A stretch of DNA of 64,000 nt from JANQPX01 sp039197065 (GTDB lineage Bacteria > Pseudomonadota > Alphaproteobacteria > Geminicoccales > Geminicoccaceae), in the NCBI GenBank assembly GCA_039197065.1, contig JBCCUL010000001.1:124001-188000 (forward strand), read 5' to 3'. Both the position numbers and the translations under genes were made by a program. The notes below the pieces were generated by a model, which ran no database searches, was not told where the DNA came from, and saw only the letters and a program-made list of their open reading frames with translations. Shown piece by piece: positions 26,226-34,539 of the stretch; within the stretch, counting starts at the first letter, position 1; every line of letters starts with the position of its first letter.

Positions 26226-27212
26226 TCAGGCGCAGGCACGCTCTGAAGAGGGTAGGCGCCAGCGGAGTTCGTCGAATTGCGCCGCAACGTCACGGGAGCC
26301 GGCGAAGATGATGCCGAAGCGTTCGGCGTAGGCCTGGCAGACGGCGTTGAAGCGCGGGCCTCTGATGCGCAGGGCCTCGGGCGTGGTGATGCAGTATGTG
26401 GGCATGTCCCGGTGCATGCTGCGCGCGGCGGCGAGCGAGGTGCTGGGGCAGCCGACCACCAGTTTCGGGCGCATCGCGGCCAGCACTTCTTCGGCGCAGA
26501 TGATCTCCCTTTCGAGAAAAAGGCTTCCACTGATATCGATGCCGCCGTCCCGCCTGGTTGCGACATAGCTCTCCAGGCCGAGGCGGGCGGCGATCTCGGC
26601 GGCGTTGAGATCGAAACCATCGATCACGAGCGCGCTGGGCCGCTTGACCTTGAGAAGGCCGCTAAGCGCCTCTCGCTTGGCCGATGTCATCGGAAAGGGG
26701 CCGACCGGCAGGCTTTGTTTGGCGTAGGGCGTCTTTTCGGGATGAAAAATATTGAACTCGACGTCGGCGCGCAGCGCGTAGAGCTGAGGGATCACCAAGG
26801 CGCCCTTCAGGAGCGCGCTTGTGCTCTTGGCGATCACCGCGCGCTGCAGCTCCCACATGGTGAAGAGATCGCCGAGGCCATCAGTGACATGGACGATGGC
26901 TGTACCCCGACGTCTGAGCGCCGGCACCCCTCTGTAGAAAGCGCTTGCGCGATAGAGCGGGAAGGCGACCACGTCGGCGGGCTGATCGAGGATGTCGGCG
27001 ATCGCGCGTCGATCATTGATATCGAAACTGGCGACGTCGAGGGTCGTTCTTGGGCAGACTTCCGCAAGCGTCTTGCGCACGCCATCGACGCTTATCCGGC
27101 CCTGATGATTGAAGAGGTGCAGCCGGACATCGTCGATCGCGAAATGCTCGATACAGGCAACCAGCTCCTGCAGCTGAACCTGCTTGCTGGCGAAGGCGAT
27201 CAGGCGCTCCAT
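26226..27212 (-). CDS. Putative glycosyltransferase (possible sialyltransferase-like)
   Basis: A 328-residue protein without signal peptide. Two Rossmann-like halves can be imagined: the first with TLDVASFDINDRRAIADIL and AIVHVTDGLGDLFTMWEL, the second with ALVIDGFDLNAAEIAARLG and PKLVVGCPSTSLAAARSMH. The DxGLGD segment and the late CPST/ARS segment are reminiscent of polysialyl- and GT52-type transferases, which have a D/E-D/E-G motif and a late S/T pair, but I cannot confirm homology. Its position between an SDR and the NeuB/NeuA pair makes transfer of a CMP-activated nine-carbon sugar a reasonable inference. Confidence 0.55.
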   Translation of the reverse strand: MERLIAFASKQVQLQELVACIEHFAIDDVRLHLFNHQGRISVDGVRKTLAEVCPRTTLDVASFDINDRRAIADILDQPADVVAFPLYRASAFYRGVPALRRRGTAIVHVTDGLGDLFTMWELQRAVIAKSTSALLKGALVIPQLYALRADVEFNIFHPEKTPYAKQSLPVGPFPMTSAKREALSGLLKVKRPSALVIDGFDLNAAEIAARLGLESYVATRRDGGIDISGSLFLEREIICAEEVLAAMRPKLVVGCPSTSLAAARSMHRDMPTYCITTPEALRIRGPRFNAVCQAYAERFGIIFAGSRDVAAQFDELRWRLPSSERACA

Positions 27213-27255
27213 GTCCCGTTCATCTCTTGTTTCCAGTCGAGCCCGGCGGTGGCGC

Positions 27256-28071
27256 CTACCAGGCGGTGAAGCCTCCGTCCATCACCAGATTGGCGCCGGT
27301 CATATAGGAGGAAGCGTCGGACAAAAGGAAGACGATGCCGCCGACATACTCGTCCGCCTCGGCCATGCGGCCAAGCGGCACCTTCGGGCGGTAGCGTTTC
27401 TGGAAGCCTTCGTTCTGGTTGTTGAACACACCGGCGAAGGTCACGATGTTGGTGCGCACGCCGCTTGGCGCCCAATAGGTGGCGAGGTAGCGGGTGAGGT
27501 TGTAGAGCGCGGATTTCGAAACGGAGTAGGCGGCGGGCTTGAAGAAGACTTCGCCATTTTTGCGGCGATCTTCGTAGAGGCTCTGGTCCGGCGAGACCAC
27601 GCCGTAGATCGAGCCGACATTGACGATCGAGCCGCGTCCTGCCTCGGCCATGGCGCCGCCGATCACCTGACAGCAGAGCACCACGCCCTTGGTGTTGACG
27701 GTCATGACACGATCGAACACCTCCTCCGGAAACTGCTCGAAGGGGCCGCTGACCTCGGGCGGCGCATCCGGTGTGGTGTCGATGCCCGCATTGTTCACCA
27801 GGCCCGACGGCACGGCCCCCCAGCGATCGACCACCTTGTCGAGCCCATCCTGCAGGAACCTTCGGCTGGTGACGTCGGCCTTGACGAACAGGAGGTTCGG
27901 ATCGTCGATGCGCTCGCCGTAACGCGCGTGTATCAGCGCTCGGTCGTCGGAAAGGTCGAAAACCGCAACCTTGGCGCCCTCATCGGCGAGGCCGATTGCG
28001 AAGGCGTGACCGAGCTGGCCGAGACCTCCGGTGACGATCACGACGCGATCCTTGAGATCAAATCTGTTCAT
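27256..28071 (-). CDS. SDR-family oxidoreductase (PtmA-like position)
   Basis: A protein of 271 residues from ATG 28071 (MNRFDLKDRVVIVTGG). The cofactor loop is TGGLGQLGHAFA, followed by VNNAGIDTTPD, the Ser of the SIYG stretch and catalytic YSVSK; AGVFNNQNEGFQKRY and MTGANLVMDGGFTAW close the fold. In flagellin-glycosylation loci of epsilonproteobacteria an SDR (PtmA) accompanies a legionaminic-acid cytidylyltransferase, which makes a similar role possible. It lies 43 bp before the putative glycosyltransferase gene on the same strand and is probably cotranscribed. The function beyond the family is inferred. Confidence 0.85.
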   Translation of the reverse strand: MNRFDLKDRVVIVTGGLGQLGHAFAIGLADEGAKVAVFDLSDDRALIHARYGERIDDPNLLFVKADVTSRRFLQDGLDKVVDRWGAVPSGLVNNAGIDTTPDAPPEVSGPFEQFPEEVFDRVMTVNTKGVVLCCQVIGGAMAEAGRGSIVNVGSIYGVVSPDQSLYEDRRKNGEVFFKPAAYSVSKSALYNLTRYLATYWAPSGVRTNIVTFAGVFNNQNEGFQKRYRPKVPLGRMAEADEYVGGIVFLLSDASSYMTGANLVMDGGFTAW

Positions 28072-28249
28072 GATGTCCTTGGCCCACGCGAGAATGAAAG
28101 CGTACCAACAACCATAAGGTTGTGCTGTCGACAATTAATGCGCGGCATAGACGATAATTACGCGCTTGTCGATGGATGATCGGCAATCCAAGGTCGCGGC
28201 AGATTTCTTGACCCTTTTAGCCAAAAGCGGCAGACACGAACGAAACGCC

Positions 28250-28330
28250 ATGCCCAGTCGCGCCATCAAGCAACGCTTCCTCTTCGATGATCGTCCGCAT
28301 CCGCCGACGGGCTGGGACAGCTTGTCGTGA
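28250..28330 (+). CDS. Possible 26-codon leader or microprotein gene
   Basis: ATG 28250 opens a frame ending at TGA 28328-28330, reading MPSRAIKQRFLFDDRPHPPT and a few more residues. Its stop overlaps the GTG start of the FkbM methyltransferase by four bases (GTGA), the usual form of translational coupling. No strong ribosome binding site is seen. It may be a coupled leader, a true microprotein, or chance. Confidence 0.3.
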   Translation: MPSRAIKQRFLFDDRPHPPTGWDSLS

Positions 28331-29049
28331 GCGCGATCATGCGAAAAGCCGCCAAAGGGCTCGGTCTTTTGCTCGACCGCCGCTTTCGGCACGGGCTTTT
28401 CAAGGGCGTTGCCGCGACGCTGGAACACCGAGAAGCGCTTGAGCCGTTCAGTTTTGCCAGTGTCGTCGATATCGGCGCCAATCGCGGCCAGTTCACGCTT
28501 CTGATGGCGGGACTCCAGCCGGATGCTGCCATTTTGGCTTTCGAGCCGCTGATCGAGCCTTATCGGAAGCTGATCGACGTGACATCGGGCTTCCAAAGTG
28601 TGCGGGCTTTCAACGTCGCCATCGGGCCTGAGCGCGTCAGCCTGCCGATGAATGTTGCGCGGCGCGACGATTCATCGTCGCTTCTGCCGATCACGGCGCT
28701 GCAGGAACAGATCTTTCCCAATACCGGTCATGAGCGCACCGCCGATGTTCAGATTGCACCGCTTGGTGATTTTCTGGACGGTCAAGTGTCGGCGCGGCCC
28801 AGCCTGCTCAAGGTCGATGTGCAGGGCTATGAGCTCGAGGTGCTGAAGGGATCGGCGGATGTCCTGGATCGCTTCGACGTTCTCTACGTCGAGGCTTCCT
28901 TCCTGGAGCTTTACCGCGGACAACCGCTCGCAAGCGATATCGTCGACTGGCTGCGTGAACGGGGCTTCCGTTTGAGCGCGATCCATAATCTTGTTCACGC
29001 ACCGGACGGCCGTGCCGTGCAGGCGGATTTCCTCTTCGAACACTCGTGA
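28327..29049 (+). CDS. FkbM-family methyltransferase
   Basis: A 240-residue SAM-dependent methyltransferase. The SAM motif I is VVDIGANRGQFTLLM (about 47-61), followed by ILAFEPLIEPYRKL, the conserved LLKVDVQGYELEVLKGS and a late DVLYVEASFLELY, all hallmarks of FkbM. The start is GTG 28327. FkbM enzymes O-methylate sugars or polyketides and are common in surface-polysaccharide loci. The gene is divergent from the SDR/NeuB cluster and so may decorate its product; this is inference. Confidence 0.9.
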   Translation: MSAIMRKAAKGLGLLLDRRFRHGLFKGVAATLEHREALEPFSFASVVDIGANRGQFTLLMAGLQPDAAILAFEPLIEPYRKLIDVTSGFQSVRAFNVAIGPERVSLPMNVARRDDSSSLLPITALQEQIFPNTGHERTADVQIAPLGDFLDGQVSARPSLLKVDVQGYELEVLKGSADVLDRFDVLYVEASFLELYRGQPLASDIVDWLRERGFRLSAIHNLVHAPDGRAVQADFLFEHS

Positions 29050-29280
29050 CCGCCGCGCCTGCCCCTGACATGCGCTTGAGTTTCTTCCGATCAGCTCAAG
29101 AATGTGACCGGTGGGAAGTCCATTGAAACAATGGGATAGGGCGAATTCCTGTCACGCTACATCGGAATTCGCCTAAGCGCACTGTCAGATCAGGTTTCTT
29201 TTTACGTTCTAGATGCTCAATTGGCTCGCCGGAGAGCGCTTCAAGGATCTTTAACTTTTACTGCTTAGTCTCCATTTCCT

Positions 29281-29356
29281 GGTCCATGCGATCCTGGGAG
29301 TCCGCTCGCCCGCTGGAGAGCTGGGGCTAGGCTCGGACTCCCAGGGTTCATGGCCC
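29281..29356. repeat. Long-hairpin intergenic repeat, type 1 (copy A)
   Basis: Left arm 29281-29304 GGTCCATGCGATCCTGGGAG followed by TCCG; right arm 29334-29356 is its imperfect reverse complement with a few changes near the outer end. The loop is about 29 nt. About 26 bp past the right arm comes GTTAAGAAAGGATGAAG, also seen in related form after copies C and D. It occupies the 411-bp gap between the FkbM and Dus genes, which otherwise holds nothing I recognise. Confidence 0.85.
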
Positions 29357-29460
29357 AGAGCTGCATTGTGGTCGAAAGCTGTTAAGAAAGGATGAAGCTT
29401 GCTTATACGCCGCTTGAGCCAAATTGATCTGACCTCGCGTTAAGCTGCCACCGCATCGTC

Positions 29461-30678
29461 ATGCTCAACGCAACTGCACACCCACCGCAGCCAAAGAAAC
29501 CCGGACCAACTCGCGTGAAGCACGACCCCACCAACGAACTCAGGCAAGTCAAGGCCGTCGGCCCTGCCGACATTGGGTGTTTATCGGTCTGGCCGCCGGT
29601 GGTGCTGGCGCCGATGGCGGGGATTACCAATGCCGCCTTTCGTGCGCTTTGCCGGCGGTTCGGCGCCGGGCTTTACGTGAGCGAGATGGCGACGGCGCGC
29701 GGCATCGTCGAGGACTGGCCGCGCTCGCGCGAGATCAGTCATTTCGCGCCTGATGAAAACCCGAAGAGCATCCAGCTTTATGCGACCGATCCCCATTGGA
29801 CGTCCCTTGCCGTCGAGAAGCTGGTGGCGGAGAGCCGGGTCGATCACATCGATCTGAATTTCGGCTGTCCTGCGAGGAAGATCACGCGGAAGGGCGGCGG
29901 TGCTGCGCTGCCGCTACGGCGGCGGCTGTTCCGTGACATCGTCAGAGCCGCGGTGGGACATGCGGGATCTGTTCCCGTCACCGTCAAGATGCGCCTCGGT
30001 GTCGACCAGGGGCTTTTGACCTTTATCGAAGCCGGACGGATTGCCGAGGGGGAGGGAGCTGCGGCAGTCGCTCTGCATGCGCGGACGGCCGCGATGCTTT
30101 ATTCGGGCCAGGCCGATTGGGACCGGATCGGTGAGCTCAAGGCCGTGATCACCAGCATTCCGGTGCTCGGCAACGGCGATATCTTCCAGGCGGGTGACGC
30201 GCTTTCCATGATGCGCCAGACCGGCTGCGACGGTGTGGTGATCGGCCGTGGTTGTCTCGGTCGACCGTGGCTGTTTCGCGAGCTCGCGGATCTCTTCGAG
30301 GGACGGACGCCGTCGGAAGCACCACTGCTCGGCGAGGTCGCCGAGGTCATGGCGGAGCATATCCGTCTTCTGGTTCAGCTGCGCGGCGAGGAGCTGGCGA
30401 TCCAGGAGTTCCGGAAGCATGCGGGCTGGTACGTAACCGGCTATGCTGTTTTGCCGGAACAGCGGCAGAGGCTTTTGCGGGCGCAAAGCCTCAACGAGCT
30501 CCTGGAGCTGCTTCAAGGTTTGAATCCGACGCTGACCGTCGACCCGGCTGCCCTTCGAGCACCGCGCGGAAAAGCCGGCAAGCCGCAAAAGGTTAGCCTG
30601 CCGGAAGGCTTTCTGATCAATCGCGACGATCCCACACCCTTCGGCGCCGAAGCCCTCACCACGCTCTCAGGCGGCTAG
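29461..30678 (+). CDS. tRNA-dihydrouridine synthase (DusB-like)
   Basis: A 405-residue flavoenzyme reducing uridine in tRNA. LAPMAGITNAAFRALCRRFG begins the barrel near residue 49; the catalytic Cys is in NFGCPARKITRKGGGAALP; later come AVALHARTAA, YSGQADWDRI, VLGNGDIFQAGDALSMM and GVVIGRGCLGRPWLF. The motifs GGGAALP, HARTAAxxYSGxADW and GCLGRPWLF, and the 70-residue C-terminal extension, look to me more like actinobacterial DusB than the alphaproteobacterial NifR3/DusB form. An N-terminal extension of about 40 residues precedes the barrel and the exact start is unsure. Confidence 0.9.
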   Translation: MLNATAHPPQPKKPGPTRVKHDPTNELRQVKAVGPADIGCLSVWPPVVLAPMAGITNAAFRALCRRFGAGLYVSEMATARGIVEDWPRSREISHFAPDENPKSIQLYATDPHWTSLAVEKLVAESRVDHIDLNFGCPARKITRKGGGAALPLRRRLFRDIVRAAVGHAGSVPVTVKMRLGVDQGLLTFIEAGRIAEGEGAAAVALHARTAAMLYSGQADWDRIGELKAVITSIPVLGNGDIFQAGDALSMMRQTGCDGVVIGRGCLGRPWLFRELADLFEGRTPSEAPLLGEVAEVMAEHIRLLVQLRGEELAIQEFRKHAGWYVTGYAVLPEQRQRLLRAQSLNELLELLQGLNPTLTVDPAALRAPRGKAGKPQKVSLPEGFLINRDDPTPFGAEALTTLSGG

Positions 30679-30690
30679 TGGCGCGGCCAC
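30676..30690 (+). repeat. Stop-codon-proximal hairpin
   Basis: TAGTGGCGCGGCCAC: the TAG is the dus stop codon, followed by the perfect stem GTGGC-gcg-GCCAC. The identical 16-nt string CTAGTGGCGCGGCCAC occurs on the minus strand at 35631-35646 at the stop of the mesaconyl-CoA hydratase gene. Confidence 0.5.
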
Positions 30691-30825
30691 CTGGTTTCGC
30701 GCGGCGACCTCGTTGACGTGGGCCTCGGCATATCGGGTTGCGGCGGCGGCGCTTGAGCCTGCATCGTACGTCATCTAGGGTCGAGAAAAGTCCAGCACGC
30801 CCCTGCCAGGGGCCGGGAGAGCGAC

Positions 30826-31830
30826 ATGCAGAGCACGACCTTCATTGACCTGATCGGCAACACGCCATTGGTGCATTTGAAGCGCGCCTCGGAGGAAACC
30901 GGCTGCACGATTCTGGGCAAGGCGGAGTTCCTCAATCCCGGCCAGTCGGTCAAGGACCGGGCGGCGCTCTGGATCATCCGGGATGCGGAGAAGCGGGGGC
31001 TTTTGAAGCCTGGTGGTACGATCGTCGAGGGGACGGCCGGCAATACCGGCATTGGCCTTTCGCTCGTGGGCAACGCCTTGGGCTACCGCTCGGTGATCGT
31101 GATGCCGGAGACCCAGAGCCAGGAAAAGAAGGACATGCTGCGCCTCTGCGGCGCCGAGCTGATCCTGGTGCCGGCGGTGCCCTATCGCGATCCGAACAAT
31201 TATGTGCGCTACAGCGGCAGGCTCGCCGAGGAGCTGGCGGAGAAGGAGGCCAACGGCGCTGTCTGGGCGAACCAGTTCGACAACACGGCCAATCGTCAGG
31301 CCCATTATGAAGGAACCGGGCCCGAAATCTGGCGGCAGACCGACGGCAAGGTTGACGGCTTCGTCGCCGCGGTCGGCTCCGGCGGGACCCTGGCGGGTAC
31401 GGGCATGGCGTTGACGGAGAGGAGCAAGGACGTCCAGATCGCCCTTGCCGATCCTTACGGCTCGGCGATTTTCAATCACTATGCTCACGGCGAACTCAAG
31501 GCCGAAGGCAATTCGATCACAGAAGGCATCGGTCAGGGCCGGATCACCAAGAATCTGGAAGATGCGCCGATCGACGCCTGGTTCCAGATCCCCGATGACG
31601 AAGCGCTGGACATCTGTTTCAAGCTGGTGGTCGAGGAGGGGCTTATCCTCGGCGGATCGAGCGGCATCAACATCGCCGGCGCCATCAGGCTCGCCAGGGA
31701 ACTCGGCCCCTGCCATACGATCGTCACCATCCTTTGCGACTACGGCAATCGCTACCAGAGCAAGATGTTCAACCCGGTCTTCCTAAAGGAAAAGGACCTG
31801 CCGGTCCCGCCCTGGATGGAGGCGGCTTAG
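30826..31830 (+). CDS. cysK: Cysteine synthase A (O-acetylserine sulfhydrylase)
   Basis: A 334-residue PLP enzyme making cysteine from O-acetylserine and sulfide. FIDLIGNTPLVHLKRASEET opens the protein; the PLP Lys is in NPGQSVKDRAALWII; the substrate loop is EGTAGNTGIGLS, a variant of TSGNTGI; the phosphate loop is AVGSGGTLAGTG. ILGGSSGINIAGAIRLA and a VTILCDYGNRYQSKMF end follow the family pattern. The length fits the alphaproteobacterial CysK form with a longer C-terminus. Confidence 0.93.
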   Translation: MQSTTFIDLIGNTPLVHLKRASEETGCTILGKAEFLNPGQSVKDRAALWIIRDAEKRGLLKPGGTIVEGTAGNTGIGLSLVGNALGYRSVIVMPETQSQEKKDMLRLCGAELILVPAVPYRDPNNYVRYSGRLAEELAEKEANGAVWANQFDNTANRQAHYEGTGPEIWRQTDGKVDGFVAAVGSGGTLAGTGMALTERSKDVQIALADPYGSAIFNHYAHGELKAEGNSITEGIGQGRITKNLEDAPIDAWFQIPDDEALDICFKLVVEEGLILGGSSGINIAGAIRLARELGPCHTIVTILCDYGNRYQSKMFNPVFLKEKDLPVPPWMEAA

Positions 31831-32017
31831 ACGCGTCGAGGCCGGGTGCCGCGGCGACCTGTTCTCTCCGTAAAATAGAATGATTGATTGTTGGTGCAGC
31901 TCTAAAGAAATAATAAAAGTTTTTCTGAACACTGGCGCGATTTTTTGATTGCGGACAGCGTATCACTAGGCAATCTGCTTCCAGATATTTGAGAGAACGA
32001 CAGGCTGGAGCAATTCC

Positions 32018-33298
32018 ATGGCGCTTTCGATGAACGACTTCCTTCGTATAAACGATGTGCCTATGACCTCGACAAAACCCCCGGCGCAGCCGAAGCCAAC
32101 CCCGAGCACGTCTGTTGATGGCTCCGATCGTAAATTTTATGTCCAGGCTGCTGCCAATGGGAACGACCAGGCGCTGAGGGATTTCGATGCTGCGTTGGAT
32201 GCACAAAGCAAGCCCGCACCGCAACCTACGCCTTCGACATCAAGCAGCGAACCGAAGCCGCATGTGAAGCCGGAACGTGCCGAAGATCCTTCCGACCAGA
32301 AGTTCTACAACATGGCGGCGGACCGTCAGAACAACATCATTGATCTGGAGAACCGCGCCGCATCGCTGCAACGGGACATTGACGCGCTTGGCACCTCGGG
32401 CGGCTATGCGACCGAGGCTATGCAGGCTGAGCTGAACGACATCGAGGCAGAATTGGCGACGCTGCGGCCTCCGGCGACGGACAGCGGCGGCGAGCGCCCC
32501 CCCGAGACCCTCTCGGACCGTCAGCGCACAATCGACATGCTTGCCACGGCAAGTCCAGGTGCCGCCCAGGCGATGCAGGTCGAGCTGGATGACGATGCCG
32601 ATGCGTTGGAGGAGCGCGCCCATCAGCTCCGGCAAGATATCGACGCGCTGGGCACTTCGGGCGGCTATGCGACCGAAGCGATGCAAGCAGAGCTCAATGG
32701 CATCGAGGCGGATCTGGCCGAATTCTACGACAGACCGGACAATGCAGGTTCGCGTCCTCGCAGCAGCGGCGGAAGGAGTTTCGACGATCCTCCGCCCATT
32801 CCCGAATCGCAGCATTCAGGTGCCGTCGTGGCCGCCCTTCCGCTTGCTGGCGGCGCCGCTCTGGCGGACGGTCCGCTGCCCTTCGGCGATGCACTCGCCC
32901 TTGGTATTCTTGGCGGCGCGGGCATCTACGCCGGTTACCAGTGGTTGACCAGCTCCGATTCGCCGAATGTGCACAAAGCCGAGGCCGTCGATGGTGCGGA
33001 CGACGACGCCAAGGTTAGCGACGATATCACGATCGGCGACAAGATCGGCAGGCAGTCGGGCCAACGCGGCTGGAACGAGGAGAGCATCAAGGACGTCGTG
33101 GACAATCCTCACACCACACGTCCTGCGACCAACAAAGCCAATGGTAACGACGCGACCGCATACTACGATGAAGACGGCTCTCATGTCGTCGTCGACGACG
33201 TGACTGGGGCCGTCGTTCAGGTCAGCGATCGCAACAACCCTACGGGATGGGTGCCGGACAGCTCCATTGAAAACCCCTATCGCTCAGGCAGCGATTGA
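32018..33298 (+). CDS. Polymorphic toxin with C-terminal colicin E5-type tRNase domain
   Basis: A 426-residue modular protein. Residues about 1-110 are Pro/Ser/Thr-rich with a duplicated SDxKFY motif. Residues 119-147 and 205-233 are near-identical (RDIDALGTSGGYATEAMQAE, then LNDIEAELA) with a weaker third copy at 168-200; these are probably helical coiled-coil repeats. Residues 268-310 form a glycine/alanine-rich hydrophobic segment. From about 335 the sequence matches the colicin E5 RNase domain: DKIGRQSGQRGW, ATAYYDEDGSHVVVDDVTGA, VVQVSDRN and WVPDSSI. Colicin E5 cleaves the anticodons of tRNAs for Tyr, His, Asn and Asp; K342 and R350 fall where its essential Lys and Arg lie. No known colicin, CDI or type VI delivery domain is seen. 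The upstream 187 bp is AT-rich. Confidence 0.85.
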   Translation: MALSMNDFLRINDVPMTSTKPPAQPKPTPSTSVDGSDRKFYVQAAANGNDQALRDFDAALDAQSKPAPQPTPSTSSSEPKPHVKPERAEDPSDQKFYNMAADRQNNIIDLENRAASLQRDIDALGTSGGYATEAMQAELNDIEAELATLRPPATDSGGERPPETLSDRQRTIDMLATASPGAAQAMQVELDDDADALEERAHQLRQDIDALGTSGGYATEAMQAELNGIEADLAEFYDRPDNAGSRPRSSGGRSFDDPPPIPESQHSGAVVAALPLAGGAALADGPLPFGDALALGILGGAGIYAGYQWLTSSDSPNVHKAEAVDGADDDAKVSDDITIGDKIGRQSGQRGWNEESIKDVVDNPHTTRPATNKANGNDATAYYDEDGSHVVVDDVTGAVVQVSDRNNPTGWVPDSSIENPYRSGSD

Positions 33299-33588
33299 TG
33301 ACAGATATCGAGCAAGAGTTTCGGGCAAAGGGTGAACAGCGCGGCGGCGTACTGCTGCTCACACCAGCTGATGCGGTCGCGATGATTCGTCGCTGTCGGG
33401 AGGAGAACATCCGTGTTCTCGGTCTAGATGCCTTCATTGTGAATGAGAAAACCATTCAGCCCGTGATGGCCGAGAGCATCGACTATGGCGACCGAGACGA
33501 CGTCGATGACCGTTGGTCGCATGCGGAAGCTTTCGTCAAGGCTCGCGACGGCAAGGGACTAAGTTTCGAGGTCGTGGCGGATCTCTGA
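33298..33588 (+). CDS. Probable colicin E5-type immunity protein
   Basis: A protein of 96 residues from ATG 33298, which overlaps the toxin stop (TGATG). The core LTPADAVAMIRRCREENIRV and following LGLDAF parallels the start of the colicin E5 immunity protein (S-P-K-A-A-I...GLWILGID), and HAEAFVKARDGKGLSFEVVA parallels its end. It is acidic, fitting a tRNA-mimicking inhibitor. The direct coupling to the toxin gene supports the role. The assignment is from position and remembered similarity, not a search. Confidence 0.75.
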   Translation: MTDIEQEFRAKGEQRGGVLLLTPADAVAMIRRCREENIRVLGLDAFIVNEKTIQPVMAESIDYGDRDDVDDRWSHAEAFVKARDGKGLSFEVVADL

Positions 33589-33690
33589 CGATGCAGCCAC
33601 AGTCGTCGTTCGCCTGCCGAAGCCATGTTGTAGTCGTTGATCTGGTCCTTTATGACAGAAGCGCTCTTGCAAGAAGAATTGGGCTGGCTC

Positions 33691-34539
33691 ATGGCATCGA
33701 CCGAACAAAACGCACTCGTCAGCACGTCCTGGCTCGCTAAGCATCTGAACGCGCCGGACGTGCGCGTTGTCGACGCCACCTACACACTGCCGACGCAGAA
33801 CCGCAATCCGCGCGCCGAATATGAGGAGGCGCATATCCCGGGTGCTGTTTTTTTCGATATCGACGACGTCGCCGACGAGGCGAGCGATCTGCCCCATATG
33901 GTGCCGGATGCGGCCAAGTTTTCGAGCCGTGTCAGAAAGCTTGGGCTCGGGGACGGTGTCAGGATTGTGGTTTATGACGGCAACCGGTTCTCCGCGAGTG
34001 CGCGCGTCTGGTGGATGTTTCGAATGTTCGGGCATGCCGATGTCGCGGTGCTGGATGGCGGCCTTGGCAAATGGCGCGCGGAAGGACACCCCGTCGACGA
34101 TCATCTGGTGAGCCCGACCGAGAGGCATTTCACGGCGAGGCAGAACAATCTTCTCTATCGTGATCTCGATCAGATCCGTGCTCATGTCGTGAACCCATCG
34201 GAGCAGCTCATCGATGCGCGTTCCGAGGGCCGGTTTCGCGGCGAGGACGCGGAGCCCCGGGCGGGACAGAGATCGGGACATATTCCGCACAGCCTGAACC
34301 TGCCTCATTCCGAGCTCGTGGCGCCCGATGGGACGTTCTTGCCTTCGGAAAGGCTGAAGCAGCGATTCGCCGAGGCCGGCGTCGATCCGGGAAAGCCGAT
34401 CGCCACCACCTGCGGCTCCGGCGTCACGGCCTGCACCTTGGCGCTGGCGCTCTATCAGATCGGCGTGCCGGATGTCGCCGTCTATGACGGCTCCTGGACC
34501 GAGTGGGGCGGGCGGGCCGACACCCCGATCGCAACGTGA
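33691..34539 (+). CDS. sseA: 3-mercaptopyruvate/thiosulfate sulfurtransferase
   Basis: A protein of 282 residues with two rhodanese domains. The first (about 10-130) contains YEEAHIPGAVFFDIDDVAD; the second holds the catalytic Cys in TCGSGVTACTLALAL, the CGSGVTA loop typical of bacterial mercaptopyruvate sulfurtransferases, and ends with YDGSWTEWGGRADTPIA. Family proteins usually start with an (L)VSTxWLAxHL segment, so I chose ATG 33691 (MASTEQNALVSTSWLAKHL); ATG 33652 would add 13 residues. The enzyme moves sulfur from 3-mercaptopyruvate to an acceptor. Confidence 0.92.
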   Translation: MASTEQNALVSTSWLAKHLNAPDVRVVDATYTLPTQNRNPRAEYEEAHIPGAVFFDIDDVADEASDLPHMVPDAAKFSSRVRKLGLGDGVRIVVYDGNRFSASARVWWMFRMFGHADVAVLDGGLGKWRAEGHPVDDHLVSPTERHFTARQNNLLYRDLDQIRAHVVNPSEQLIDARSEGRFRGEDAEPRAGQRSGHIPHSLNLPHSELVAPDGTFLPSERLKQRFAEAGVDPGKPIATTCGSGVTACTLALALYQIGVPDVAVYDGSWTEWGGRADTPIAT

